Source: Eudorina sp. 2006-703-Eu-15
Lineage: Eukaryota; Chlorophyta; Chlorophyceae; Chlamydomonadales; Volvocaceae
DNA length: 64,000 nt
Reading direction: 5' to 3'
Assembly (NCBI GenBank): GCA_003117195.1
Contig: BDSI01000027.1
Location: 866,001-930,000 of the forward strand
The stretch's first letter is position 1. Each line of letters opens with the position of its first letter. Under the pieces are notes generated by a model. It was not told where the DNA came from, did no database searches, and saw nothing but the letters and a program-made list of their open reading frames with translations. This document shows, piece by piece, positions 1-12,500 of this stretch. The translations under genes and the position numbers were made by a program.

Positions 1-242
1 GAGGTTGCCGGCACGGCTTGAATGGCGCAAACCTTGTAGTGGATTGGAATGGGACAGCAGTGCGTCCTGCCCGTAGGCCGGCCAGCCGCTGGACTTGCAT
101 TTGTCTTGGTGAAAAACGACCCTTTGTCCGACCTACTCTAGCGCTGCAAAAAATAAAAGGCAAATATATCTATATTTACTGCTCTCAACATGTTTGCCAT
201 GCAACGACCAGAAGCACAGATCCAAAGCCGTGAACTGAACGG

Positions 243-3092
243 TTACATCGTCTCAAGCTTGCGCTGTAGAAGCATCACCAGCTCCGATAGCCGGCTGTTT
301 TCCACCTGCGATTCAAGCAAACATAGTACCAGGATGAGGAAACGCAGATCGAAGAAGGATGACAGCCCCAGGGGTCGTGAACTCGTCACAAAGTCCAGGA
401 ACATATTGCAAAAGGGATTGTATAGTAACACGGACTGACCTCCAGAAGCTTTATCTGCTGCTCTGCAGAACTGTCCCATCGCCCGCTGCTGGTCGTCTGC
501 CCGCCACTCCCGGGCCGGCTGCCGCTGCCGGGTCTCCCCGCACCAGCCGTAGGCGTGGACGCTGCCGACGCTCGCTGCTGGAGCGCCAGGATAATCGCCT
601 CCTGCCGGTCGATCTGCTCCTCCTGCTCCGCCACCCGCCTTCGCAACGAGCCCAGCTCCCTCCAGAGCTCCTCGTCGTCTTGCGGGTTTGCTGTCGTGGA
701 GCGGGATGCCGCCCTGCACGCCAGCCACGGATATACACAACATTCCCGTGTCACCGTCACACTTTAAGCCACACGAATCTTCCGACCCGGGGCAAGCTGC
801 CGCACCTGGCAGGGCTGGGCCGCTCCACACCCCCGGCAACGCCCTGAGCACCTCTCCGCAACGACGCCACCTCCGCCTTCAGCGCCGCAATGAGCTTGTC
901 GTCCATTTGCGTCTTCTCCAGCACCACCGCGACCTTGGCTTTCATGCTGGACAGCTCCGCCTGCAGGCACCCAACCACGGTCGTCCCAGCACCGCAGTCA
1001 TGGGCAGGTGCACTGATAGCTGCGCCCATTGACGCCAGCGTTGTCGGCTTCGACTAGTACCAGTACAATCAACCGAGCAGTGCAGCTGCCTTCCCATTGC
1101 CGCACCTCGAGAATTTTCCGCCGCGAGACGGCCCCGTCGTATTTGAGCTTGAGCGCATCCAGCTCTCCTCGCACCGCCGTGAGATCCGAATTCAGCCGGT
1201 CCATTTCCTGACGGCACAAGCAGGGCGTTGCAGGTCGATAGCCGGTATTGGCTGAGCTGACTGCCCGAGTGATGACTCAAATGCGAGAGAGGGCACGTGG
1301 GTACCAATGACGCCAACTTCCTGGAACGGACCGTCTACCTTGTGCAACCTAAGGTGGCTTTCGAAACGCAGGTGGCCTTCCAAGAGCCATTTTCCTCTGT
1401 CAGGAGGTTGCACGTGAACACTGTCGGAGCCTTTTGACAAGGCTCGCGCCCGCGCGCTAGGACTACGAACCCGCGCCACCGCCGAGTTCTGTCGCCCGCG
1501 ACTCATGCGGGCCCCGAAGCCTGAAGGAATGCCCTTGAGCACTTGAAACTGAATCATCCAGGTACAACCGACAGCCCCATGGCCTGCGCGAATGTGGCAG
1601 TCTGCAGGGGGCCCAGAGCTGCGCGCCTCACCGATACCCCTGCCTTGGACAGCATCGTTCTGCTCGCAACCTCCCGCCGCGCCACGCACCTGATTACGCT
1701 CTTTGGAGATTTTGTTAATGACCCCCTTGGCCGCCGCCTCCTGCTTCGTCTCAGCGGGGGCCTGGCCGACCGCCGCCTTGAGCTGCTTCACCTGGAAAGA
1801 GGCCGGAAGGAAGGCGGACAAGGTGGCTCAGTCGGCGCTGCGTCGGGCCGCTGTTGCCTCGCGATGTGTCACAAAGATATGGCGCTGTCCTCTTCTCTCA
1901 CTTCTGGTACGTGCGTCAACAGGCTAAAGATTCAGCCCAACGTACCGATACCATGTGGCTCACCGCCGCCTGCGCCTACCTGGTCCCGCAGCGCAATGAT
2001 CTGTTCCCGCCGCCCCTTCCACTCGCTGTTGCCACTCTCATCCAGCACCTTGGCCAGCGGCACGTCCTCCCCCACCTCGCGGACCAGCGCCCGCGTGAGC
2101 TTCTTGTTCTCCGCCTCCATAGTGAAAACCTGCGCTCCCCGATCGCCGCAGAAGGAATAAAACGCGGCTGAAGGCAGTGAACTTGGAGAATGGAGGGCAA
2201 GTCCAGTGGACCAGAGGCGTGATGAAGGCTCGAGGTCATGAGTGAGGCCTCAGAATTTGCGCACTGCGTGCACGTCGAGCCCGCGGCGGACACTATGCGC
2301 GTGCTTCGCGGATGGCGTGTGAGGAATGCTGGCAATATCTACATCGTATTTACTGATGGGCAGCGTGGCCGACAACGACATTGCGGTACGGGGGCCCGTG
2401 ACCAACCTTCTGTTCCAGCTGTGCAATTCTGTTCGTCGTCTGCGACAGCTTGTCCTTCCACATCGCTGCCTCCTTCTGAGCTGCCTCCGCTGCCTCCGCC
2501 GCTTTTTCGACCATACTCCTCGCCACTTCCTCGATGGCCTACGGGGAAGCCGTACGTTCATGCAATGTAGCACATGCCCTCCATATCCTGGTGCACGATG
2601 TTCTGGAAGCAGCAGTAGCGCAGCGCAGTTGCTTCTGCTGCCGCTGCCGCCTACGCACCTCGACGTCAGGTGCAGCGGTCGGGCCGCTGCTCGAGGTTGG
2701 CCGACCACCACCCCCCGCAGCGAGGTCCGCCTGTAGCTTCGCTGACCTTTGCTTCTCGCGTTCCAACGCCAGGTTCAGGGTCCGATTCTGCGATGGAAAC
2801 CACGCGCTGCTTTTGAGTCCCGCGGGCAGCATAATCTCCGACATACGATCTAAGGCCACCTTTTTTGACAGGTCGATAATCTTCGCCGCCTGGACATCCT
2901 GTGACAAGTCTTGCGCTAGCTCTCTCAGGGTGGCTAGTTCGCCTTCCTTGTCGCGCAGCGCTGCCTCCAAAGCGAGACATTTTTGTTGAAGTTCTGCGGC
3001 CTACATACAAGAAACCAGCCAGGATTATTTGGTGCCCCATTGTTTCAAAGTCGCACATGGCTGTTCGAACATACGTTCATCGCATGGTTCAT
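243..3092 (-). CDS. CCDC13: CCDC13-like coiled-coil protein (10 exons, 5' end tentative)
   Basis: Joined exons on the minus strand: 3092-3075 (tentative 18-nt first exon), 3000-2860, 2787-2659, 2538-2407, 2129-1980, 1791-1690, 1207-1106, 960-852, 690-440 and 305-243, giving about 398 residues. All joins keep frame and have GT/AG borders. The protein is nearly all heptad-rich coiled coil. Diagnostic matches to animal CCDC13 are AAKIIDLSKK followed across an intron by NRTLNLALEREKQ, then LVREVGEDVPLAKVL with WKGRREQIIALRDQV, and EKTQMDDKLIAALKAEV. Animal CCDC13 is a centriolar-satellite and ciliogenesis protein, so a basal-body or ciliary role is inferred. It is shorter than the roughly 700-residue animal protein. 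The N-terminus may be incomplete, because the MNHAMN start exon rests only on matching phase and a plausible 74-nt intron. Confidence 0.8.
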
Positions 3093-3932
3093 TGTTGCAA
3101 CCTTGTATCGACAGACTTGGGAAATAAAAGTTAATTCAGGTCAGACATATTGAATGTGCCAATTTCTGAAGGCTTGACATAAGTCATGGGGTAAATACGC
3201 GTGTGCGCTCGGCCATAAACCTTTCATGAAGGACAGAGCAGAAAACGCAGCAGTACCTCTAGCGCATGGAACATTATAGGCGCGCAGGCCCTCGGTTTCG
3301 CCATGTACTGCAGGTTCGCCTTCCCGTACACCTGTGTCAGCCAAACACCTCTCTGCTTGCATGTGTCCACACAGCATGACAGCACGACGACACACTCCAA
3401 TCAACCAACAATCGCAGCGTGATTTGTCGCAAGCAAGCTTTGCAGTCTGCGCCGCTGAAAACGCCATCACACTCCCGAAACGCCATGACACTCCAGGGGT
3501 GTGGGCTACACAACCCCCGCCCTCAGTTAAGATGGCATACCTAGCAGCACCACTGGCGAGCAACGACAGGCCACATATTAATTTGATGTGTCTCAAGGTC
3601 AACACGCAAAGGCGCATAGAAATCTACTCCGCATCGTCTCGTTGTCGCTTGTCGTCCTCACAAGTCTCCTCGGCTCTCCTGGCACACACCACTACGACGT
3701 GACACGACCCGACATACCCGGTTGCGAAATCGGCGAAAGAAGCCCAGCGCTCCATGGATTAAGTGCGCTTGTTGCGACTGCACGAAGCGCCATGCATCGT
3801 GTGCAGTGGCAAACGGGGCTTTGGCGGTGCTAGCCTCCTTGCCACAATACCCGTCCCATTACTGCATGTGGTATCCGGGATTCATGACCTGCCCGACTTT
3901 CCATCGCGCCCCTGCCCCCCGAGTCACACACT
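3093..3932. other. Gap between CCDC13-like 5' end and CID gene 3' end
   Basis: About 840 bp with no convincing coding segment. It must hold the CCDC13-like promoter and the 3' UTR of the CID gene, and could hide a further short 5' exon of the coiled-coil gene. The minus-strand open frame at 3617-3141 has no coiled-coil or family character. Confidence 0.5.
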
Positions 3933-6900
3933 CTACTCAAGCCACGTGTCATCCAACTCGCCCAGCTCCAACTCTTCCAACTGCAATGGCACACGTGGAT
4001 CATCGTAGGATGAAAGGAGGAGGGCGCCGCTGCTCTGCAGGGGCGGCGGTTGGGCGACTTGCTGAGAACTTTGCGCCGGCGCCGGGGGCGCCGGGTCAGC
4101 GGGTTGCGGTGCTGTGACTGGCTTCGCTTCCGCGACGGGAGCCACATCGCTCACTCCAACTCCTTGCGCCGATGCCGCGGTCCCATCTGCGGCTGAAGCT
4201 GTTCCGTCGTCCGCTTTGGCGTCAGGCGCGTCGGGTGCTGTTGGTGCTGCCGATGGGTCCAACTCCGCGAGGCCCGACGCTGCTGCGTGCGCGAGGCCAG
4301 CAACGGCAGCCGCCGTGTCAGGAGCCGGTGCAGCCTCCGCGCCTGACACGGCTGAAGTCAGCGGAACGGCATCCATGCGCTGCTCACACTCCCGCCGTCG
4401 CGCACCCTCCCGCGGGCTGTCGTCCGTGGTCACTTGTGCACCATCGGACTGCGCGACCGCCTGCTCCACAGCCTCCTGTGCGCCCGGCCCCGGCGACCGC
4501 CTCCCTGGCAGTTCTGTAACCTGCGCCGTTGCATGCTCCGCCGACTGCAAGTCGTGGCTGGCACGCAGCTGTGCATCGCCCTGTTCGACCAGTGAGGGCT
4601 GGTTGGTGGACGTGACCGCCTCCACAGCCTTGGTCTCTCCCACCTGCTCCTGCTCCTGCTGCTGTCGCTGCAGCCGCCGCTGACGCTCCGCCTCCTCGTG
4701 CGGCTCGGGCTGGCCGCCCGCCACCCCGTCCGCTGCCTGACCCTCAGGATTGGCCATTGAGAGCCGGTCATTTCCAGACTCACCAACACCAATGCTGGAG
4801 GCTCGCCGCTGCTGCTGCTGCTGCACCCGCTGCTGCTCATCCTGCACCAGGTCCCGCTGGTCCTGTTGGTCGGCCGTGGCGTTTCCGCCACGGTCGCGAC
4901 TGTCCCCTTGCTCCGCCCCTCCCCCCGGCCGACCCGGTGAGGACGGCGCCGTGCTGTCATGGTGCTGTGCGGCGGGGCACACAGGTTCCGCGCTGCTGCT
5001 GCCCCCGTCATCCACTTCAGCTACTTCCATTACCCCCTCTGCGGCAGGCGCCCGCAGCGCCGCCTCCAGGTGGACCCCAGCCGGCACCAGGACCCCATGC
5101 TGCCGGCCCGACACCGCCTCCTCCGGCCCAAGCCTTGCCAGCCGCTCGTCGGGTTCCACCACGCTATCCGGGTCGGCCTTCCCATCCGCCACCGCAACAT
5201 CCTCGGTAACGTGGCTATACGCCTGCCCCTCACCGGTGCCCACGTCCATTGGGGTGTCCGCGACAGCGGCGGCCGCTTCATCCGCGCCCTCGTGCGCCTG
5301 TTGCTCACCGCGTCCCTGCACCGCAGGATCCGACCGGTCCTGCTGCGGGTGAAGCTGAACTGCCTCCGCTTGCTGCTGATGTTCCTGTGGCTGGCCTAAA
5401 CTCGCACCCTCCGCTCGCGTTGGAGCCCCGGCTGTGGTGGCCGATTCGTCTGCGCGAAATCCGTCGCCACCGCTGACTCCGGCTGTCCGGGACGCGGGCA
5501 GAACCGCCTGGGGCTCGGCCACAGGCACTGACGGCTTTGCCGTTGTGTCCTCGGGTGCTGCAATTCCGCCGCCCCCGCCAGCCCCAGCCGCGAGCGCAGG
5601 CCGTTTGGGCAAGGGTTCGGACCCTGCCGGACGGTCGGGGCCCGCGGCTGTGGCACTAGCCACCACCGGTGCACCGCTGCTGTCGCGCTCCAGCTCCCAG
5701 CGACTCCGTCTGCCACTGGGCCGGATGTAACCTGTCGCCGCGACTCCCTGAGTGCTGGAGGCGCTGCCGGCCCCACCATCTGTTGGCCCCGCACTACTAG
5801 CGCTTGGTCCCAAACCAGGAGGAACGAGATTGCCGCTGCTGTCCATCCCGCCGCCGCCCCGATGTATGCCATTAGCACCTGCTGCCGTTGCCCCCCCTTG
5901 ACCAGCTGGCGCGGTGCTGCCCACGCCGTGAGGTGGCGAGCCCGGCGGGGGACGAGGTGGCGGCGGCGGCAGACCCTGTGTCGGTGCTGATCCATGGGCC
6001 TCGCCGCCGAAGCGCCCCTGCCAGCCCTGACCCGGTACGTGGGTGCTGCTCTGTCCCGGGCCTGAGCTTGGCCCCAAGCCCGGCGGCATCCGGCCGCTGG
6101 ATTGATTATAACGGTTGTAATTCAATGTATTCAAGGCACGTGACCCCTGGTTTTGGCCCTGGTGGCCTTGGTTATTGTACACGGGCGGCTGTGGATAGAG
6201 CGGTGGCCGCGGCAGAGTCAGGCCAGGCGGCATCGCCCCGGATGGGCCCTGGAATGGCATAGCGCCGCCCATGCCACCGCCCATAACGCCGCCCACACCC
6301 ACACCCACCCCTAAGCCCGGCGCAGCGGCCCCCGGCAATGCGCCCGTGATTCCGTTGGATATGTTGGCACCGTGGAATGCCCCCAGGCCCGACATGAAAG
6401 TCCCTTGTTGCATGAGCGCCTGCACGGGCGCCCCAAGGAATCCGCTCAGCTGGCCCTGCTGGAACAGCCCAGCGGCGGCCGCTGCCGCCGCGGCGGCGGA
6501 GGCTTGCGGCAGCATTCCAGGTGGCCCCACGGGTCCCAGCAGGCCGGGTGGTATTAGAGGTGGCGGCGGCGGTGGAAGCGTGGGCGGCGGCGGTGGCGGC
6601 GGTGGCTGCGGCGGCGCGACTGCACGAGATCCGTTGGGGTTTGAATCTGCGCTGTAAGGATCCTGACCCTCCGGCGGCGGCGGCGGCTGGTATGATGGCA
6701 TCGCTCCAGGGATGGAGGGCTGTCCACGCCCGCCAGGGAAACGCGGGTACGACTGGATGGCGCTGGAACGACCGCTGCCTGAGGCGTCCCCCATTCCCAC
6801 ATGTGGGTCCTGTGCGACAATGTGGGGCAGAAGTGTGAGCACGTACCAAGCCGTTGCCCCCTCAGCGCCAAACCGTGATGCGATCGGTGCAGTGACTTCG

Positions 6901-8067
6901 CCGTGCATGCAAACTGGGCAGTCAGCCGCAGTCAGTCGCTTGAGAGGTTGTGTGCAGGAAGCAATGATCTGTACAGATAGGACCAACATGCGTATGAAGG
7001 CTGGATTTGATCGCACCTGCGCGCTGGCTTCTGTGAGCGACCCGCTGGGCGATTTGGACTGCAGGCCGCCCTGCTGCCGCAGCGCCTGTGCTGAGCGCCC
7101 CGACTCAAGTTCCAGCAGTTGTTCCGCACTGTACACATTCTCCATCCGCCACAGCTTCAGAAGCTTATCGATTTGCGCCTGCGCAGACCGGAACGACAGT
7201 GTATGTGCGCTCGAACGCAGCACGTCACAAGGCAGGAGGTAAGAAAGAGGCCTGCCGACGCACGATATCTCTTACCGAGAAATCCAGTCGCAGATCGATG
7301 ACCAGCGCTGACGTGAGCGGTTGCAGGCGCTCCGCTGGGTTCCGGCAACCACAAAGTGAACCGTTAGCCAGGGTGGCGACAGCGGCATCCAGAAGGTTGT
7401 GACACGTCTTACCGTAACGGTCTCTTGCGCCCTGCTGTTTCCTCGATTGCCGCAACAGAGTAGACACGCAATACAGCAGGTGCAGCTTGCCGCGCATGTT
7501 CGGCCCGCACTTGCGGTATTGTTTCTCCAACAGCACAAGTACATGCTTGTAACACTGTAATACCATCAAAACAAAATTTCCAGCGCAATTGGATCCGGAT
7601 TAGTGTACTGGCAGGCCATCGGTTGTCTCCCCTGCTCCTCTACAAGCTGCGCACCGTTCGCTCATCTTCCAGCGCTAAGGAGGCAAGTCGCTCAAGGCGA
7701 GAGGTGCCCGCCTTTTGTATGACCTGCTCAAGTTCTACTTTGTATTCCTCTTCTCGCTCCCACATATTTCCTACTGCAGCACGCCCAGACAGTGACGATT
7801 GCTGAATTTTCAATGCTTCAATCCAGTAGAGGCCGCCTGCATGGTTCGCCGTTGTTCCAATATTTACATAGCCATTGCTGTCGGCTGTTGATTCAGTAGG
7901 CTCCTACAAAAGAAGTGATTATACATTGCCTAGCGATGAAGTCAGGGTTCTATGTAAATTTCTCAATGATTTGCCTTGGCAAAGAACTTGTCGTCGTCGT
8001 CCGCGCTTCCGTACTGTTTCTTCAAGGTTTGCAGCAGCTCCTCCTTATACCAATTTCCTCTACAGCC
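3933..8067 (-). CDS. CTD-interacting-domain (CID) RNA-processing protein, Pro/Gln-rich
   Basis: Exons on the minus strand: 8067-7975, 7903-7655, 7554-7413, 7334-7276, 7178-7017 and 6809-3933, about 1,190 residues; a further first exon is probably missing. The centre of the N-terminal part is a CID fold as in SCAF4/SCAF8, Pcf11 and RPRD1: CYKHVLVLLEKQYRKC, then LLYCVSTLLRQSRKQQG, then AQIDKLLKLWRMENVYS, matching helices 3-8 that bind phosphorylated RNA polymerase II CTD. The rest is low complexity: a polyproline stretch near 6540-6610, Gly/Met-rich and Asn/Tyr-poor linkers, a short GRRSRWE segment, then a long Ala/Gln/Glu-rich acidic tail ending DDTWLE. No RRM is visible. The role in co-transcriptional RNA processing or termination is inferred from the CID. 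The 5' donor at 7974 appears to be GC rather than GT. Confidence 0.75.
7655..8067 (-). other. Unplaced N-terminal exons upstream of the CID
   Basis: Two exons (8067-7975 and 7903-7655) encode a Lys/Asp segment (KKQYGSADDDDKFFAK) and then GYVNIGTTANHAGGLYWIEA followed by EREEEYKVELEQVIQKA. The last part fits helix 1-2 of a CID and splices in phase 0 into CYKHVLVLLEK. The frame also reaches a stop four codons past the donor (VRSL then TAG), so a separate small protein is possible. I see no polyadenylation motif after that stop, which favours the spliced reading. A candidate first exon lies near 8180-8120 (MPMPSTYPVAPDEANRRA), but its splice phase needs a poor acceptor. Confidence 0.45.
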
Positions 8068-9599
8068 CTGCTATCTAGTTATTTACAGATACCTTGCTCT
8101 AGCCACTGGCAGCTCACGTGTATCACCCTCACCCGCTCGCCGATTGGCTTCGTCGGGCGCTACTGGGTATGTCGAAGGCATGGGCATGCGCAGTGAAACG
8201 TAACGGTGCACTTTCATTCATCAGGACGGGCGGCACAAACTGAGCGTGCCGAACTCTGCACCCACAAGAGACCTGCATCCGATCAACTGGCTTAATCATC
8301 CCTCATGGCAACACCATGCGCTCCGTAGCCACGCTTTAGTTTCCATAGTGGCAAAGATCAGCAATGCGGTATGGTGGCCAATGAATCTAGGGACGCTTAC
8401 AACTGCATCCGTTCCTTTCGGTTGACGTGTTGACGACACAAACACGACAGCCAAAAATCTAACCTGGGGCCATCCGAGGCCATTATATCCAACCGCAATA
8501 CAGTACACCCCATGACTTCACAGAAGTAGATGACATGCCCAAGTTATGCATCCCCGCGTCGTCTAAATGGCTTGGTGTCGTGATGCCGGCGTCGCGATGC
8601 TGGTTGTTACCGTACCTGCTGTTGGGACAGGTTGGGCCGGGTTGGGCTCCTGCAGGCTCCTGGGGTTTCCTGCACAGATTTCCGCTGGACAGGACTGGAC
8701 GAAGTACGAGACTACTGGCTGAAGCCAAACACCAGTTGGCAGTATCATTACCGGTACAGGACTAATGCCCAATGGGCATCAGCCAGCGCCACAGGTTGCA
8801 TGTGCGTGTGAGGATTTGTTCTCAAGGTTGTCACCCTGCCAAGATTGCTGCCTAAACCTCTCCCTATCATTGCTCCAGCTTAAGTCTGGTGAACCCTCCA
8901 TCGGTCACGGTCTCGTCCCTGATAATCTCCGCTACGGAATTTACAGGATTACACAGGCCTAATGGTGTATTTCACCTCTTGCCAGGCATTCCCTGTGCTC
9001 TGAACCAGACGCGAGCGACCCTGGGCGACGCAGGAAGCGTCCCGGGGTTGGATCTGGAATGGATGTTCAGGGATGTTCATGGGGATGCATGTTCTGTAGC
9101 GTCCGCCGGTTCGGGAAGCTCAGTGCCGCCACACAGCGGATCAAGGTCCTGCATCTACGCTTGCACCGCTTGGCACCACTTGCACCGCTCCCTCGCAAAC
9201 CTCAAGCCTCGACTGCATTGACAGCGCATGCTATGAAGGATAAACGTATAGGTTTTCCGAGCTTGTGACTTTTCGGTGCGTCCTCGCCCTTCTCCGGTCC
9301 TGCATTGTTTATTATCGCCCCGGTGGGGTGTATTGGAGTCTTTACAGAAAACGCATCAAATAGGGCAGCATAATTGAATTTCTCATGCATGATGCACAAG
9401 TTACATGACAATGACGACACAGGCACATAGTCATGGACTCATGGTTTTTCCCGAGCGGTTTTTTTCTGATTGGCGGTTGGATAGTACGACGGCGGTTATT
9501 ATAGTCGTTGTAATCCGTACCTCTTGTTCTACTGATGTATTCAACTGTTTTTATAAACTGTCGTAATTTAAAACGTGTTGCAGTTTGAGGCCATTCGGT
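8068..9599. other. Divergent intergenic region between CID gene and PTOX
   Basis: About 1.5 kb upstream of both the minus-strand CID gene and the plus-strand oxidase gene. It probably holds both promoters and the unresolved first exon of the CID gene at its left edge. No other coding or RNA signal was recognised. Confidence 0.5.
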
Positions 9600-12500
9600 A
9601 TGCAACTTTCGGTTCACCAAGGAAGGGACAACATCCGAATGTTGCTCGGGGCGCCCGGACGCAGGCCTGCGCTATGCGCAGCTCATCGAGCGCGGTGGGT
9701 AACGTTGGAACTATCAGATACGCAAGTAGTTCTTGGCGACATCCCAACTGGCGCGTTCGTTCTCATCGGCTGTCGCAACGCATACTGTTTAACAATATTT
9801 TGTATAACAAGTCATTATACTGTTTCTCACAGGATAGCGTTTACGCCCCAAGCAGTTGCCGCTCCGATTATTCCGTAAGTTTCGTAGGCAAGCTGTCTGG
9901 AGGGTGGTCTGCTAAGCTTTCGTCAATTGAAATCGCAATGCTGTTACTGTAATGTAGCTTCAATACAGGGCAACCAAGTCGCAGCTGGCAAGGCTGTCGT
10001 TCATAACGTTGCGTCCCTATTCCCCACACCATTGTGCTTGGCCTCCGCAGCGGCAAGGGCGAATGCCCCTTATTTGTCGACAGAGCTGGCAAAGTTATTC
10101 CTGCCATGTGTGCTGATTACGGCTTCCGCTCGGGCGCGGGTCGGCTTTACCAGGAGGGGTACGGCGAAGTGCCCAAGGATGTCTGGCAGCTGGTACGGCC
10201 CGCATGCACGCTGACTCCCTATCAGCGTCCTCCCACTTTCGTAAATAATCGGCTGTTGTTGAGGACTAGTCAGTGTCTATCAGCCGGGCATGCTAGATGA
10301 TATGCTCGTGCTTGCGAATAACTGGCCTGGGCTTTTAGGTCCTAATAGCTGCGCAGAAACAATCGATATGGAGCCCTGGTGGGGTGTGGAGCCTCAGCAG
10401 CAAAGGCGCTGCATGCTGCGACCGGTGCCTGTGTCTCCCCGGTTCCCCCCTATACGGGCCCCAGGCGAGGGACAATTACCGGCACGAGCTGGAGCAACTG
10501 CGGAGGAGCGTCCGCTACCCGCCCACGGATGTTCGGAAGCCCGAGCACCCGGTGGCGAAGGTACGGCCAAAAGCAAAGTTACGGGGGCGAGGCGGTGGTA
10601 ACGTCCAGGCACCTGTGTGGCGTGCGACATGCGTGCAACCCATCCCCCATCTGCTACTTCACACTCCAAAAACAGCGGAGCTGCGCGTTTATCCATCCAT
10701 GCATGCTTCCGCAAGGCCGCTTTCATGTTATGCGGGCGATCTGCACGACTGGCACGTGTGCGTGTTGGCACCAGCGCCTGGGCTCACATCGAGCGGCGCT
10801 TACGGCATCTGCATGCTGGCGCGGCGCGCCTGTGATTAATTGCTGCGTAATCCTCCTCCGCGTCGCAATCCACGGGCAGGCGCTGCATGTAGTCGGCGGG
10901 GCCGTGGGCTCTGGGCTGGCATCCCTGGATCGTGCCCTTGAGTCAGCGAAGGTGCTTCCGCCGCTGGAGCCACCGCCCGTGATGAGTGCCCTGGAAACCA
11001 AGGAGTTCAAGGAGGTCGGAGGGACCTGAGGCAGGGAGATGGGGTTAGGGCCGCAAGCAAGGAACGTCGGATGTGGTTTGGCATGGAGCCACTGCGGGGT
11101 GGGGATGAAGTATAGAATCTGGGTTGGGGAAGCAATGAGGTTGTGGCGGGCATGACAGGCATGTCATAATATCGTAGTACAACCAGAGGGGAAGTTGGTT
11201 GTCAGCAAGCACAGCATCGGGGCATACTTAGTATACTGCGCGTGTTGTATGCTCGAAACAAGCTTTCAATCTCGAGTCTGAAATGCTCGTCCATGAAATG
11301 CTCGTCCACGGGTGGCCGTGCCAGTTGTGATTCCGGTTCGCGGGTCCTCTGACGGCCTTCGTCACAGATCCGCGCTCGTCTGGACAAGCTCCAGCTGAGC
11401 AGTGGTGATGTTGTCGCGGAGGAGCACGAGCGCATTGCGAGGCTTGGCGACATGGAGAGCCCCATATGGGTCAAGGCGCCCTTCTTCGCGCTCTGCTGGC
11501 TGCTGGACGTGATGTACGAAAAAAAGCCCATCGAGGTCAGGCGGCATCCCCCGGTTGCGCAGTTTACCAATTTCCTAAATCCCCCGGTTGCGCGACGCGG
11601 TAAAGGGGCGCGGGGCCAATGTTAGGACAGGCGAGGTGTACTGTAATGTAAGCCTTAAGTGATGAAAAGCCTAATTTACACGACTATCATCCGTGTGCCG
11701 TAAGGGGTGGTTGGCGATGGAAACTCCGACTTCTTGGTCAGCGAAGCTCACCCGCACAGACACGACGTGTGCGAACCGGCTTTCCGCCCATCCACAGAAG
11801 TTCTGGGTGCTCGAGACCGTGGCCCGCATCCCCTACTTCGCCTACATCTCCATCCTGCACCTGTATGAGTCACTGGGCTTCTGGCGGGCGGGTGCGGAGC
11901 TGCGTAAGATCCACTTCGCAGAGGAGTGGAACGGTGAGGGCACACGGAGGGGTGCCGACCGGCGCGACTCGATCGCCAGAACGAACCCGGGGGGCTACGT
12001 GCAAACATGGAGTATGCGACACCACGTAGCACTCGCCAAGGGTAAAACCAAAAATCTGTTCACGAGATGACAACGGGACTTTGTGGAGAACCGTACCCAC
12101 GGGGTTTCGTACCAACTGGCAGCCACTAATGATCGAAGCATTTCAACAGGTATCAGTTGATCTCCTGGTTTGGTTAGCGCGGAACCTTACATGTCCTTGC
12201 GACAGAATCCTATTTGCACAATGACAAGACAGAGGGGGCCGCTCGGGCTACGCGCGCTGAATATTCATCATGCGCGTCAGGCCTCCTGCCCGGTCAATGA
12301 GCCGTCCCCGATCCCTTAAGGATACCCGCCTGCTCCCCCCCCGCCCCTGATGCATGGTGCGATGGCTTTCTTGTCCGTCACGCCTTCACGCTCACCAGAG
12401 ATGCACCACCTGCAGGTGAGAGGGGTTTTTGGCTTGAGTTTGGCGGGGGGGGGGAGTAGATGGACTCCGGGGTGCGGTACTGAACGGCACTGTAAGACAT

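Noticed and set aside
3141..3617. 158-residue minus-strand frame as the N-terminus of the CCDC13-like protein
   Set aside because: Cys/Ala/Leu-mixed sequence with no coiled-coil heptads and no resemblance to CCDC13.
4114..5399. Several plus-strand open frames opposite the CID gene tail
   Set aside because: They are shadows of the Ala/Gln/Glu-rich minus-strand exon; composition is just the reverse complement of its codons.
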